Made by a program: the position numbers and the translations under genes
The notes under the pieces: generated by a model
Databases searched by the model: none
The model's input: only the letters and a program-made list of their open reading frames with translations
What the model was told of the DNA's origin: nothing
DNA from: an uncultured Anaerolineae bacterium
GTDB taxonomy: Bacteria > Chloroflexota > Anaerolineae > B4-G1 > DUEL01
Reading direction: 5' to 3'
DNA: 22,300 nucleotides
Assembly (NCBI GenBank): GCA_937942115.1
Contig: CALDFY010000206.1
Span: 1-22,300 of the forward strand
Part shown: positions 1 through 7,239 of the stretch, piece by piece
Position numbering within the stretch: the first letter of the stretch is position 1
How the letters are laid out: each line of letters begins with the position of its first letter

Positions 1-89
1 CCGTGCAGCAGAAGAACGGGCGGCGCACCGGTGGGATTCACCTCCTCGTAGTGGAGGCACAGGACATCCGAGAGGTCTATCGCGGGCAT
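1..89 (-). CDS. Alpha/beta hydrolase, N-terminal fragment (runs off window)
   Basis: Only the first 29 full codons are present. The ATG at 87-89 is preceded by a good ribosome-binding site (AGGGGGTG, about 3-4 bases upstream). The peptide begins MPAIDLSDVLCLHYEEV and reaches PPVLLLHG at the window edge. A hydrophobic beta strand ending in HG, after a short N-terminal strand, is the usual first landmark of alpha/beta hydrolases, where HG begins the oxyanion-hole loop. The catalytic nucleophile, acid and histidine lie outside the window, so the substrate cannot be guessed. The gene lies downstream of obg, beyond the heptad array at 209-327 and a 119-bp gap (90-208) in which I see only this ribosome-binding site. 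Confidence 0.65.
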   Translation of the reverse strand, partial: MPAIDLSDVLCLHYEEVNPTGAPPVLLLH

Positions 90-208
90 GGTCACCCCCT
101 TCTGATTGGGCTCCTGGAATTTTCCTGAAAGTTCGTCCATCAATGAAGCACGGACCGTTGAAAACGCCACCCCATTTCGCTTCGCGGCCGACTCCAACCG
201 CCATTCCG

Positions 209-327
209 CTTGCCTCCTGCTTCCTGCTTCCTGCCTCTTGCCTCCTGCTTCCTGCTTCCTGCCTCTTGCCTCCTGCTTCCTGCTTCCTGCTTCCTGCCTC
301 TTGCCTCCTGCTTCCTGCTTCCTGCTA
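209..327. repeat. Heptanucleotide tandem array A (17 units)
   Basis: There are seventeen contiguous 7-bp units without a phase break, mostly CCTGCTT, CCTGCCT and CTTGCCT. They form a higher-order pattern: blocks of four units beginning with CTTGCCT (28 bp), one block expanded to five units (35 bp), giving 28+28+35+28 bp. The last unit is CCTGCTA, whose CTA is the obg stop codon (TAG on the minus strand), so the array starts inside the obg stop. The minus-strand RNA would be a purine-rich AGGAAGC-type tail. No transposase or long inverted repeat is associated with it. Confidence 0.95.
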
Positions 328-1596
328 ACCCTCCTCCTCCCACACCAGTTCCACTTTTCCAATCCGCACTGTATCCCCGGGCCGGACTCCGGCCTCCCGC
401 AGGGCATCCAGCACCCCCATGGCTTCCAGAGAGCGATGCAGGCGGTAGACGGCCTCCTCCAGTTCCAGGGGGGTCATTGCGGCCAGCCGCTCCACCCGCT
501 TCCCCCAGACCCGCCAGCCGTCGGCTTCCCGCTCCACCCAGAACGTCCGCTCGTCGTCCTCCAGCCGGAAGACGGGGATTTCGCGGGCGGCGGGCTCCGG
601 CGCGCGGGGGAGTTCGGCCAGTCTCTGGGCCGCCGCCCACAGCAGGTCCTGCACCCCTTCGCGGGTCAGGCCGGAGATGGGGAAGACCTCGTAGCCCCGG
701 GCCCGCAGTTCGTCCCGTACCTGGGGCCAGCGCTCCCGGGCCTGGGGCATATCCATTTTGTTGAAGGCCACCAGTTGGGGCTTCCGGTCCAGTCCGTGGC
801 CGAACGCGGCCAGTTCGGCGTTGATGGCCGTGAAGTCCCCCAGCGGGTTCTCCGCCGTCCCGTCCAGCAGATGGATGAGGAGACGGGTGCGCTCCACGTG
901 GCGCAGAAACTCGTGCCCCAGCCCCTTGCCCTGGCTGGCCCCTTCTATCAGACCAGGGAGGTCGGCCATAACGAAGTCGGTCCCGGCATTCAGGACGACA
1001 ACGCCCAGATAGGGCTCCAGGGTGGTGAAGGGGTACGGGGCGATCTTGGGCCGCGCGGCCGTCACTGCCGCCAGCAGGGTGGATTTCCCGGCGTTGGGCT
1101 TCCCGACCAGTCCCACATCGGCCAGGAGTTTCAGTTCCAGGTGGAGGGTCCGCTCCTCCCCCGGCTCCCCGTTCTCGGCGATGCGGGGGGCCTGATGGGA
1201 CGGAGTGGCGAAGCGGGCATTGCCCCGTCCTCCCCGCCCGCCCCGGGCCACTACCACCTCCTGCCCGGGCTCCGTCAGGTCGGCCAGAATCCGCCCGGTG
1301 GCGGCGTCCCGCACCACCGTCCCCGGGGGCACCGGCACCCGCAGGTCGGCGCCGTCGGCCCCATGCTGATTCTTGCCCCGTCCGTGCTGGCCCCGCTCGG
1401 CGCGAAAGTGGCGCTGACGGGTGAAGCGGTAGAGGGTATTCAGGCGCGGGTCCACGTAGAGGATGACGTCCCCGCCTTTGCCGCCGTCACCCCCCGCCGG
1501 CCCGCCGAAGGGGACGTATTTCTCCCGCCGGAAGGCCACACATCCGTTCCCCCCGTCTCCGCCCTTCACGTAGATGGTTGCTTCGTCTATGAACAT
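325..1596 (-). CDS. obg: GTPase Obg/CgtA (ribosome assembly)
   Basis: This 423-residue protein is the conserved GTPase that binds the 50S subunit, supports late ribosome assembly and links to stringent and stress control. The glycine-rich Obg fold (about 1-158) shows the family pattern GGDGGNGC and GGDGGKGGD. The G domain has G1 GKPNAGKST (about 165-173), G3 DLPG (212-215) and G4 NKMD (279-282). The C-terminal part (about 345-423) fits the OCT domain seen in Gram-positive and Chloroflexota Obg proteins. The start is the ATG at 1594-1596, giving the standard MFIDEATIYVKGG N-terminus. It lies 1 bp from heptad array B, and no Shine-Dalgarno sequence is visible in that repetitive leader. The usual partner rpmA is not adjacent. 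The stop codon lies in array A. Confidence 0.97.
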   Translation of the reverse strand: MFIDEATIYVKGGDGGNGCVAFRREKYVPFGGPAGGDGGKGGDVILYVDPRLNTLYRFTRQRHFRAERGQHGRGKNQHGADGADLRVPVPPGTVVRDAATGRILADLTEPGQEVVVARGGRGGRGNARFATPSHQAPRIAENGEPGEERTLHLELKLLADVGLVGKPNAGKSTLLAAVTAARPKIAPYPFTTLEPYLGVVVLNAGTDFVMADLPGLIEGASQGKGLGHEFLRHVERTRLLIHLLDGTAENPLGDFTAINAELAAFGHGLDRKPQLVAFNKMDMPQARERWPQVRDELRARGYEVFPISGLTREGVQDLLWAAAQRLAELPRAPEPAAREIPVFRLEDDERTFWVEREADGWRVWGKRVERLAAMTPLELEEAVYRLHRSLEAMGVLDALREAGVRPGDTVRIGKVELVWEEEG

Positions 1597-1597
1597 G

Positions 1598-1695
1598 GCG
1601 TATTGCGTATTCCGTATTCCGTTTCACGTTTCACGTTTCACGCTTCACGTTTCACGTTTCACGCTTCACGCTTCACGTTTCACGTTTCACGCCCC
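1598..1695. repeat. Heptanucleotide tandem array B (14 units, two unit types)
   Basis: Fourteen 7-bp units run in unbroken phase: two GCGTATT, then CCGTATT and CCGTTTC as transition units, then ACGTTTC and ACGCTTC alternating to about 1688, with a decayed ACGCCCC at the end. The gradual change from the GCGTATT type to the ACGTTTC type without a phase shift is notable. The array fills the space between the TVP38-like gene and obg. It encodes the last six residues and the TGA stop (1673-1675) of the former, and ends 1 bp before the obg start codon. Confidence 0.93.
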
Positions 1696-2413
1696 GGAGT
1701 ATCGCGTCTTCTATCCGTTCCCGGTACTGGCCGAACAGGTATGCCAGCGCCAGCCCGCCCCCCACGAGGACGGCCCAGACGGCCGCCGGGGGGCGGGTTG
1801 CGTTGGCCCCCACCCAACTGCTGAGAACCAGCCCGGGGAGCCGTCCTACTCCGGCCAGGAGCAGCATGTACGGGATGGAGAGCGGGCTCAGCCCGATGAC
1901 GAAACAGGCCAGGTCGTCCGGCAGAAGCGGCAGGAAGAAGACCAGCAGGAAGAACGTCGGCCCCTGCCGTCGGGCCAGGCGGTCCCAGCGCGCCAGCCGC
2001 GCCGGGCCGGCCAGCCGGGCGACCAGCGGGCGGCCCAGCCAGCGCCCCAGCCCCATCGCCAGCGCCGACCCCAACTGGACGCCCAGCCAACTGTAGAGGG
2101 TGCCCCGAAGGACGCCGTAGAGGTAGCCGTTGACCAGGCCGAAAATCTGGCCGGGGACGGGCGCCAGCAGGACCTGCGCCGCATTCAAGAGGATGCTCCC
2201 CAGCGGCCCCCAGGGGCCCAGCGCAGCCACCCAGGCCTGAATGGCGTCCCGGTCCGTCAGCCAGCGGTGGAGCGCCGGCCCGACGACCGCTCCCCCGCCG
2301 AAGAGCGCCAGCAGAAGGACCCCCCGGGAAATCCACCCCGGGTATCCGGTGCGGTGGGGTGCGCCGGACCCGGTCGGGACAGAACGAAACCGAACATCCT
2401 CTGCCGTTTCCAT
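1673..2413 (-). CDS. TVP38/TMEM64 (SNARE-associated, DedA-like) membrane protein
   Basis: A 246-residue polytopic membrane protein. After an N-terminal tail of about 30 residues there is a hydrophobic helix, then the VTT/SNARE-associated core: APVPGQIFGLVNGYLYG, a GSALAMGLGRWLGR stretch, and PDDLACFVIGLSPLS followed by a re-entrant GRLPG segment. The APVPG and PDD segments match the TVP38 branch of the DedA superfamily, several members of which are lipid scramblases or flippases; the substrate here is unknown. The start ATG at 2411-2413 has only a weak GGA upstream because array C occupies the leader. The C-terminus GVKRET is encoded by array B, so the original tail may have been replaced or trimmed. 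Probably cotranscribed after the MFS gene and before obg. Confidence 0.85.
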   Translation of the reverse strand: METAEDVRFRSVPTGSGAPHRTGYPGWISRGVLLLALFGGGAVVGPALHRWLTDRDAIQAWVAALGPWGPLGSILLNAAQVLLAPVPGQIFGLVNGYLYGVLRGTLYSWLGVQLGSALAMGLGRWLGRPLVARLAGPARLARWDRLARRQGPTFFLLVFFLPLLPDDLACFVIGLSPLSIPYMLLLAGVGRLPGLVLSSWVGANATRPPAAVWAVLVGGGLALAYLFGQYRERIEDAILRGVKRET

Positions 2414-2414
2414 C

Positions 2415-2442
2415 TGCGGTCCATCGTCCGTGGTCTATCGTC
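2415..2442. repeat. Heptanucleotide array C (4 units ending in GTC)
   Basis: Four 7-bp units, each ending in GTC: TGCGGTC, CATCGTC, CGTGGTC and TATCGTC, with a decayed TACCCTC next. The array fills the whole gap between the stop codon of the MFS gene (2442-2444, whose first base is the last base of the array) and the start codon of the TVP38-like gene (2411-2413). The unit type matches the four GTGGTC-type units at 18074-18101, about 15.6 kb away. Confidence 0.75.
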
Positions 2443-3704
2443 TACCCTCTGGTATCCCGCAGCCGCAGGCTCATCCACAGCCCACCGGCAACTCCCAGCG
2501 CGGTCACGGCGAACAGGAACGGGTAAGAGGTAAGCCGCAGGAGCACCCCGCCCAGGAAAGAGACCGGTACCAGCACCCCGCCCAGGGTGTTGTAGAGGCC
2601 CACAAAGAGCGGGCGGCGGTCTTCCGGCGCGATCTCCAGCAGGTAATTGAACATCCCCATCATCCAGGTGTTGTTGGTGATGCCGTAGCAGAAATAGACC
2701 AGAGGGTACGTCTGGGCGAGCCAGCGGCTTCCGGTCAGGTGGATGAGCAGCGCCAGCAACGGACTGATGAGCGTGGCGGTGGCGCCAGCCCAGATAGCGG
2801 CCCGGGGGCCCCAGCGCTCGCTCAGCCAGCCCAGCCCGATGCTGGCGACAATCCCCCCCACCATCTGCGCGGAGACAAACCAGCCCACCACTACTTCGGG
2901 CAATCCCACCACTTCCGTCGCATGGAGGATATAGAAGGGGAGAGCCAGCCCGAACAGTCCAATCAGCCAGCGCCCGAAGACCAGGCGTCGGAAGTCGGGC
3001 CAACCTCCCCAAACTTCCCGCAACTGGCGGCGGAGACCCAGAGAGGGGGTGGTAGCGGATGCGTCTCTCTCCGGCTCCCGGAGAAGGGTCAGGGCGATGG
3101 TGGACGGCGTCAGGGCCAGGCCCGCGAGGCCGAAGAGCATCGCGTAGTTTCGGGGATACGGGAGCGTCGGACTGGAGAGGATGGCCCCCACCAGTGCGCC
3201 GATACCGATGCCCGAAAGTCCCCCGATCAGTTGCGCCGCCCCGACCAGCCGTCCCCGGCGGGTCGGCGGGATCGTCGCCCCCATCAGGTCAAACCACGCC
3301 ACTGCGGCGATACCGTCTAATACATTGAACAGGCCCACCCCGGCCAGGAAGACGGCCAGCATCCATCCGGGGTAGCGGGTCAGGCCCGCCCAGATGACCC
3401 CTGCCAGCAGGAAGTAGATGGGCCGACCGGTGTAGATGGCCCAGAGCAAGTACGGCTTCTTGCGGGGCTTTTGCCCGATCACGGCCCCCACCAGAAATTG
3501 AGGCAGCAGCCATCCTGCTGCCATCACGGTGCCGACCATCCCGATCAGCGGCTCCGACGCCGTCAGCGTGCGGGCGAAGGCCGGCAGGACGGTGTTCGGG
3601 TTCAGCAGCGAATAGGCTACTCCGAAGAAGATGTAGTCTATCAGCAGGACGGTGAAATTGTGACGGAAGTGGGACGGCAGGCTTCCCCGATGCGCATCGT
3701 TCAT
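2442..3704 (-). CDS. Major facilitator superfamily transporter
   Basis: A 420-residue integral membrane protein with about 12 hydrophobic helices. The N-terminal half has a cytoplasmic loop rich in basic residues (GQKPRKKPY) and the central loop is LLREPERDASATT. The C-terminal half contains GWLSERWGPRAA, like the loop 8-9 repeat of the MFS A-motif. The substrate is not predictable. I chose the ATG at 3702-3704 (MNDAHRGSLP). An in-frame ATG at 3732-3734 would add 10 residues, but lies only a few bases from the predicted transcription start and would be nearly leaderless. A promoter lies upstream and a terminator separates it from trmD, so this gene probably begins a transcription unit with the TVP38-like gene and obg. 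It ends at array C. Confidence 0.87.
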   Translation of the reverse strand: MNDAHRGSLPSHFRHNFTVLLIDYIFFGVAYSLLNPNTVLPAFARTLTASEPLIGMVGTVMAAGWLLPQFLVGAVIGQKPRKKPYLLWAIYTGRPIYFLLAGVIWAGLTRYPGWMLAVFLAGVGLFNVLDGIAAVAWFDLMGATIPPTRRGRLVGAAQLIGGLSGIGIGALVGAILSSPTLPYPRNYAMLFGLAGLALTPSTIALTLLREPERDASATTPSLGLRRQLREVWGGWPDFRRLVFGRWLIGLFGLALPFYILHATEVVGLPEVVVGWFVSAQMVGGIVASIGLGWLSERWGPRAAIWAGATATLISPLLALLIHLTGSRWLAQTYPLVYFCYGITNNTWMMGMFNYLLEIAPEDRRPLFVGLYNTLGGVLVPVSFLGGVLLRLTSYPFLFAVTALGVAGGLWMSLRLRDTRG

Positions 3705-3743
3705 TTTGGAGATTTCCGGATGTACCCGTTTCATACAAAGTTG

Positions 3744-3771
3744 AGCATACCACAATTTAAGCGATAGTCAA
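3744..3771 (-). promoter_or_regulatory. Sigma70-type promoter for the MFS gene
   Basis: On the minus strand a TTGACT -35 box (3766-3771) is followed after 16 bp by a TATGCT -10 box (3744-3749), in a locally AT-rich stretch. The predicted transcription start is near 3737. It lies just after the trmD terminator and just before the MFS start codons, as expected for the first gene of a unit. Confidence 0.7.
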
Positions 3772-3785
3772 CCAACCTGAAACAA

Positions 3786-3816
3786 CAAACGCCCCACCGG
3801 GGATGGGGGGCGTTTG
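3786..3816 (-). terminator. Intrinsic terminator after trmD
   Basis: A perfect 10-bp inverted repeat, CAAACGCCCC (3786-3795) and GGGGCGTTTG (3807-3816), has an 11-base loop. On the minus strand it is followed by TTGTTTC, and on the plus strand by TGTTTTTC, so it could work in both directions. It is about 44 bp after the trmD stop codon and upstream of the MFS promoter. Confidence 0.85.
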
Positions 3817-3859
3817 TGTTTTTCCGGGCCGGGTCACGCCAGGAGGGCCGCGACGGCCA

Positions 3860-4615
3860 TTATGTCGGTTTGTCGCTCTCCGGGGTCTTGGGCCAGCCCA
3901 GCCGGGCCAGGAAGGCCCGGTCCTCCTCGGTCAGAACGGCCCGCTCCAGGAGGTCGGGGCGGCGCTCCAGCGTCCGCCGCAGCGCCTGCTCCCGCCGCCA
4001 GCGGGCAATGGCCGCATGGTTGCCCGAAAGGAGCACCTCCGGCACCCCCCACCCCCGAAAGACCGCCGGCCGGGTGTAGTGGGGATATTCCAGCAGTCCC
4101 CAGGCGTGGGAATCCTCAAAAGCGGCACCGGGGTCTCCCAGAACCCCCGGCAGGAGGCGGGTAACGGCGTCTATCACCACCATCGCCGCCAGTTCCCCAC
4201 CGCTGAGGACGTAGTCGCCGATGGAAATCTCATCGGTCGCCAGGTGCTCCCGCACCCGTTCGTCCACCCCTTCGTAGCGCCCGCAGATCAACGCCAGCCG
4301 GGGATGGCGGGACAGTTCTTTTGCCACCTGGTGGGTAAAGAGCCGTCCCTGGGGGGATAGAAGGATGACGGGGACTCCTTTCTCGTCCCCCAGCACTGCC
4401 TCCACGGCGGCGAAAATGGGCTCCGGCTTCATCACCATTCCCCCGCCGCCCCCGTAGGGAGCATCGTCGGTGATGCGGTGACGACCGGCGGCGTAGTCCC
4501 GGATGTTGTGAAGGTGAACGGATATCAGCCCCCGCTCCTGGGCCCGCTTGATGATGCTTTCCTGCAGCGGGCCAGTGAACATCTCCGGGAAAAGGGTGAA
4601 CACATCAAACCGCAT
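3860..4615 (-). CDS. trmD: tRNA (guanine-N1-)-methyltransferase TrmD
   Basis: A 251-residue SPOUT-class enzyme that methylates G37 of tRNAs reading CNN codons with S-adenosylmethionine, preventing +1 frameshifting. Family landmarks are MRFDVFTLFPEMF at the start, RITDDAPYGGGGGM (about 48-60), CGRYEGVDER (111-120) in the knot region, YVLSGGE (135-141), LEYPHYTRP (about 175-183) and VPEVLLSGNH (191-200). The start at 4613-4615 gives the canonical N-terminus; an in-frame ATG at 4663 would add 16 unsupported residues. The usual neighbours rpsP, rimM and rplS are absent. It follows the TPR gene after 60 bp and is terminated at 3786-3816. Confidence 0.97.
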   Translation of the reverse strand: MRFDVFTLFPEMFTGPLQESIIKRAQERGLISVHLHNIRDYAAGRHRITDDAPYGGGGGMVMKPEPIFAAVEAVLGDEKGVPVILLSPQGRLFTHQVAKELSRHPRLALICGRYEGVDERVREHLATDEISIGDYVLSGGELAAMVVIDAVTRLLPGVLGDPGAAFEDSHAWGLLEYPHYTRPAVFRGWGVPEVLLSGNHAAIARWRREQALRRTLERRPDLLERAVLTEEDRAFLARLGWPKTPESDKPT

Positions 4616-4631
4616 CGTGCTTTCGTATCTC

Positions 4632-4657
4632 GTAGCGCAAGATGAATCGCGCGCTAC
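4632..4657 (-). repeat. Hairpin in the trmD leader
   Basis: A 7-bp inverted repeat, GTAGCGC (4632-4638) and GCGCTAC (4651-4657), lies in the 60-bp gap between the TPR stop codon and trmD. It is followed toward trmD by short CGTA-rich units that are roughly 7 bp apart (TCGTATC, TCGTAGC). It could be a decayed member of the heptad repeats or a leader hairpin; no T-run supports a terminator. Confidence 0.4.
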
Positions 4658-4675
4658 TTTCACCGCGTGAACCCA

Positions 4676-7141
4676 CTAAACCGCATCGTCCCTTGCCGCT
4701 GCAGTAGATAGCACTGAGGGAAGAAGCCCTCGCAGTTCGCCGGGGACCAGGACGACGCGCTGGCCCTCTACCGTTCCGTCACTCAGAAAGCCGTACATCC
4801 GGAGCCGCCCCATCACCGTTCGGGGTTCGCGGTAATGCCAGTGCTGGCTCTCCTGGACATCGTCCCCGTAGCGGGCCGTAAATTCGTCCCAGGGGAGGAT
4901 CCCCCCCGCATCCAGGACATCCCGCAGGGCCTGCCGCTCCGTCGCTGAGAGGCCGGAAACGGCCCTCTCCAGAACCGTCGGGTCGGTTAACGCTTCCGCC
5001 AGGCGTTCCACCAGCTGCGCTTTGCGCAATTTCGTATAGTATACGGAATGCACCCGGGCCGTTATCACCAGGGACTCCCGGGTCAACCGCTCCAGGCACT
5101 CCTTCAGAGGAGCGTCAGGCCGGATGGGGCGGGTTCGCTTTTGCTCATAATACTGACGGGAGCGCTCCCGGAGCATATACACTACAGACCCCGGAATCCG
5201 CTCATCCACCTGCCAATCCAGTCTCAGGAAGCGGTCGTCTAATTCATCCTGTCCCAGCCCGATGTCGGTATAGAAGCGGGCCAGAGCCAGGTCCCCTTCT
5301 TCCAGGCTGACCAGTGCCAGCGTGTAGAGGTATTCCCTAAACTCCAACGGTCTGAACTCCCGCTGGTCGCCCAGGGCCTCCAGGTGTCGGCGTGCCTCCG
5401 GGAGGTCGCCGCGATCCAGCGCCTGTCGGGCCAGAGAGGCCCGGGCGACCACGTGCTGCGGGTCCAATTCCACCGCCTTCTGAAAGTACGCTTCCGCCTT
5501 TGCCGGGTCTTTCGCCCAGATCAGGCCCGCCAGGGAGTAGAGGTCCGGAGAATTGGGGGCCAGCGCAAGCGCCCGGGCGACCAGTTCCTGGGCCTGTGTG
5601 ACCCTCCCCGCCTTCAGCGCATCGGCGCATTCCCGGACGATTTCCGATACCTGAGGGGAATAAGGCGGCTCTTCGGGCCCTACCACGGTCCAGAGGGGAA
5701 TCTTTATCCGGCGCCATTCCTGCCGAATTTCATCCCAGACCTCCACCGGCTGCTCCGGGTCTACTCCGCCAACACCGGCCAGCGTTTGCAGGACCATCAT
5801 CCGATCCGTGAACGATTCCCTCTGACCGAAAGCAAAACGGCGAAGTTCGTCCAGAGATTCCGGAGTGCCGATCAGAGCGAGCATCTCCGCCGGGAAATGA
5901 CGGCTATCGTTCTCCCGAAACAGTTGGATAATCTGTTGGAGAAAGACGGGGTACCGGGCTATCAGAGACCGCAGCCGTTTCTGGAAGGTCTTTCGGTCTA
6001 TCTGGTGTTCTAACCGGGATAGCAGGAGGTCTTGAAATTCGCGGCTGGCAAGACCGGGGGCAAACTGAGCGAACTGAAAGGTGGGATACCGGTCGGCAAT
6101 ACCCGGACCGGGGGCTTTCCGGTTGGCGGCCGCGAAGAAAGGACCCATATACATCCACACCGCTCCCTGCCTAACGGCCCGCTCCCAGAACCGCTGGGCC
6201 ATCTGGAAATGGCCCAGATTGGCGGCCGCCGAGCCCAGCACGGTCAGGGCCAGCGCGTCCTCCAGTTCATCCGCCAGATCGCGATGGCGTCGGTACAGTC
6301 GGTATATCCCCTCATCGTCATTCAGGTACCCCAGCGCTTTGATGGCCAGTTCCAGTTCTACGGGGAGCGCGCAGGGCTGCTCCTGAAAAAAGCGGGCAAC
6401 CTCCTCTGCCGCCTGTCGGTCGCCCAGGGCGATGTAAATCCGGACCATGGCCTCCCGCACGGGGACCAGTTCCGGATACTCGGCCAGCAGACGCTTCCCG
6501 ACTTCCACTGCCTCGCGGAACCGACCGGCCCTTGTCAGTACTTCCATCTCCATTCCCCGAGGAACAGGCCAGCGGGGGGCAATGGAGGCGGCCCGACGGA
6601 GGTGACGGAGGGCTGTCTGAAAGTCGTCCGACAGAGATGCCCGATAGCCCAATTCAAACTGATACTCCGCCTCGTCCGCCTCGTCCGGAGAAACGCCCAT
6701 CACTTCCTGTGCAATGGAAGAGAGGTCCTCCTCCAGTCTATCCAGCATATCCTGTACTTCCTCCAGAAGTTCATCAGGAATCGCCTCTCCGTACTCTACC
6801 ACCTCCCGCAGGGCGCGTCGGGCGTGCGCGGACAGGTTCAGTTCGCTATACATCAGCCCCAGAAAGTAGTAGATGAGGAGATTATCGGGGTCCCGCCGCT
6901 GCGCCTCCTCCAAAGTGGAGATGGCCTCATCCATTTCGCCTATGCCGGCCAGCAAGAGGCTCCGAAGCACCAGCAGTTCCGACCGGCGCTGGAGATGAAC
7001 GGGCGCTTCGTCCAGGACCTGCAGCGCCTCTTCCAGTTTCCCCTCTTCCTGAAAAGCCCGGGCCCGGAAGAGAATCTCCTCCAGACTGGGCCCCCGGGAA
7101 AGAGGGAGCTGAGGGTGTCGGCGTTTCGGTTTTTTGGCCAT
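4676..7141 (-). CDS. Large tetratricopeptide-repeat protein with a C-terminal winged-helix-like region
   Basis: An 821-residue soluble protein without signal peptide or membrane segment; the N-terminus is basic (MAKKPKRRH). TPR-like helical pairs occur at about 20-120 (EEGKLEEALQVLDEAP, LIYYFLGLMYSEL), about 165-270 and about 515-640 (AEAYFQKAVELDPQHV, then LVSLEEGDLALARFYTDIG). The C-terminal 120 residues differ: LRKAQLVERLAEAL resembles a SAP-like helix pair, then DVLDAGGILPWDEFTARYGDD and MGRLRMYGFLSDGT look like a winged-helix module. Such a layout suggests a scaffold or regulator; no enzymatic motif is visible. AAGGAG lies about 5 bases before the ATG. Its function is unknown and the domain reading is by eye. 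Confidence 0.85.
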   Translation of the reverse strand: MAKKPKRRHPQLPLSRGPSLEEILFRARAFQEEGKLEEALQVLDEAPVHLQRRSELLVLRSLLLAGIGEMDEAISTLEEAQRRDPDNLLIYYFLGLMYSELNLSAHARRALREVVEYGEAIPDELLEEVQDMLDRLEEDLSSIAQEVMGVSPDEADEAEYQFELGYRASLSDDFQTALRHLRRAASIAPRWPVPRGMEMEVLTRAGRFREAVEVGKRLLAEYPELVPVREAMVRIYIALGDRQAAEEVARFFQEQPCALPVELELAIKALGYLNDDEGIYRLYRRHRDLADELEDALALTVLGSAAANLGHFQMAQRFWERAVRQGAVWMYMGPFFAAANRKAPGPGIADRYPTFQFAQFAPGLASREFQDLLLSRLEHQIDRKTFQKRLRSLIARYPVFLQQIIQLFRENDSRHFPAEMLALIGTPESLDELRRFAFGQRESFTDRMMVLQTLAGVGGVDPEQPVEVWDEIRQEWRRIKIPLWTVVGPEEPPYSPQVSEIVRECADALKAGRVTQAQELVARALALAPNSPDLYSLAGLIWAKDPAKAEAYFQKAVELDPQHVVARASLARQALDRGDLPEARRHLEALGDQREFRPLEFREYLYTLALVSLEEGDLALARFYTDIGLGQDELDDRFLRLDWQVDERIPGSVVYMLRERSRQYYEQKRTRPIRPDAPLKECLERLTRESLVITARVHSVYYTKLRKAQLVERLAEALTDPTVLERAVSGLSATERQALRDVLDAGGILPWDEFTARYGDDVQESQHWHYREPRTVMGRLRMYGFLSDGTVEGQRVVLVPGELRGLLPSVLSTAAARDDAV

Positions 7142-7190
7142 CAGACTCCTTCATTCACTTTGGACAAACCATGCCCCCATTTGGGCCTGA

Positions 7191-7239
7191 AAAGACACAG
7201 AGACACCGGTTTCTCTGTGTTCTTTGTGTCTTTGTGTGA
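7191..7239 (-). terminator. Hairpin and 8-bp repeats after the molybdenum hydroxylase gene
   Basis: A perfect 9-bp inverted repeat, ACACAGAGA (7195-7203) and TCTCTGTGT (7212-7220), begins about 20 bp after the stop codon at 7240. A competing 9-bp pairing exists between AAAGACACA (7191-7199) and TGTGTCTTT (7225-7233). The segment next to the stop is two copies of the 8-mer ACACAAAG on the minus strand. The hairpin is AT-rich and has only CTTTTC after it, so termination is plausible but not secure. Confidence 0.5.

Noticed and set aside
209..327. Possible CRISPR array at the tandem repeats
   Set aside because: Units are 7 bp and contiguous, with no unique spacers; the same applies to 1598-1695 and 17992-18069.
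106..1824. 572-codon plus-strand open frame opposite obg, with repetitive Leu-Pro-Ala-Ser and Phe-His-Val-Ser tracts
   Set aside because: The tracts are just arrays A and B translated; the rest is antisense to Obg.
3734..3755. Longer start for the MFS protein (GTG/ATG at 3734 or 3755)
   Set aside because: These codons overlap the promoter -10 region or the likely transcription start; the ATG at 3702-3704 is better placed, though its ribosome-binding site is weak.
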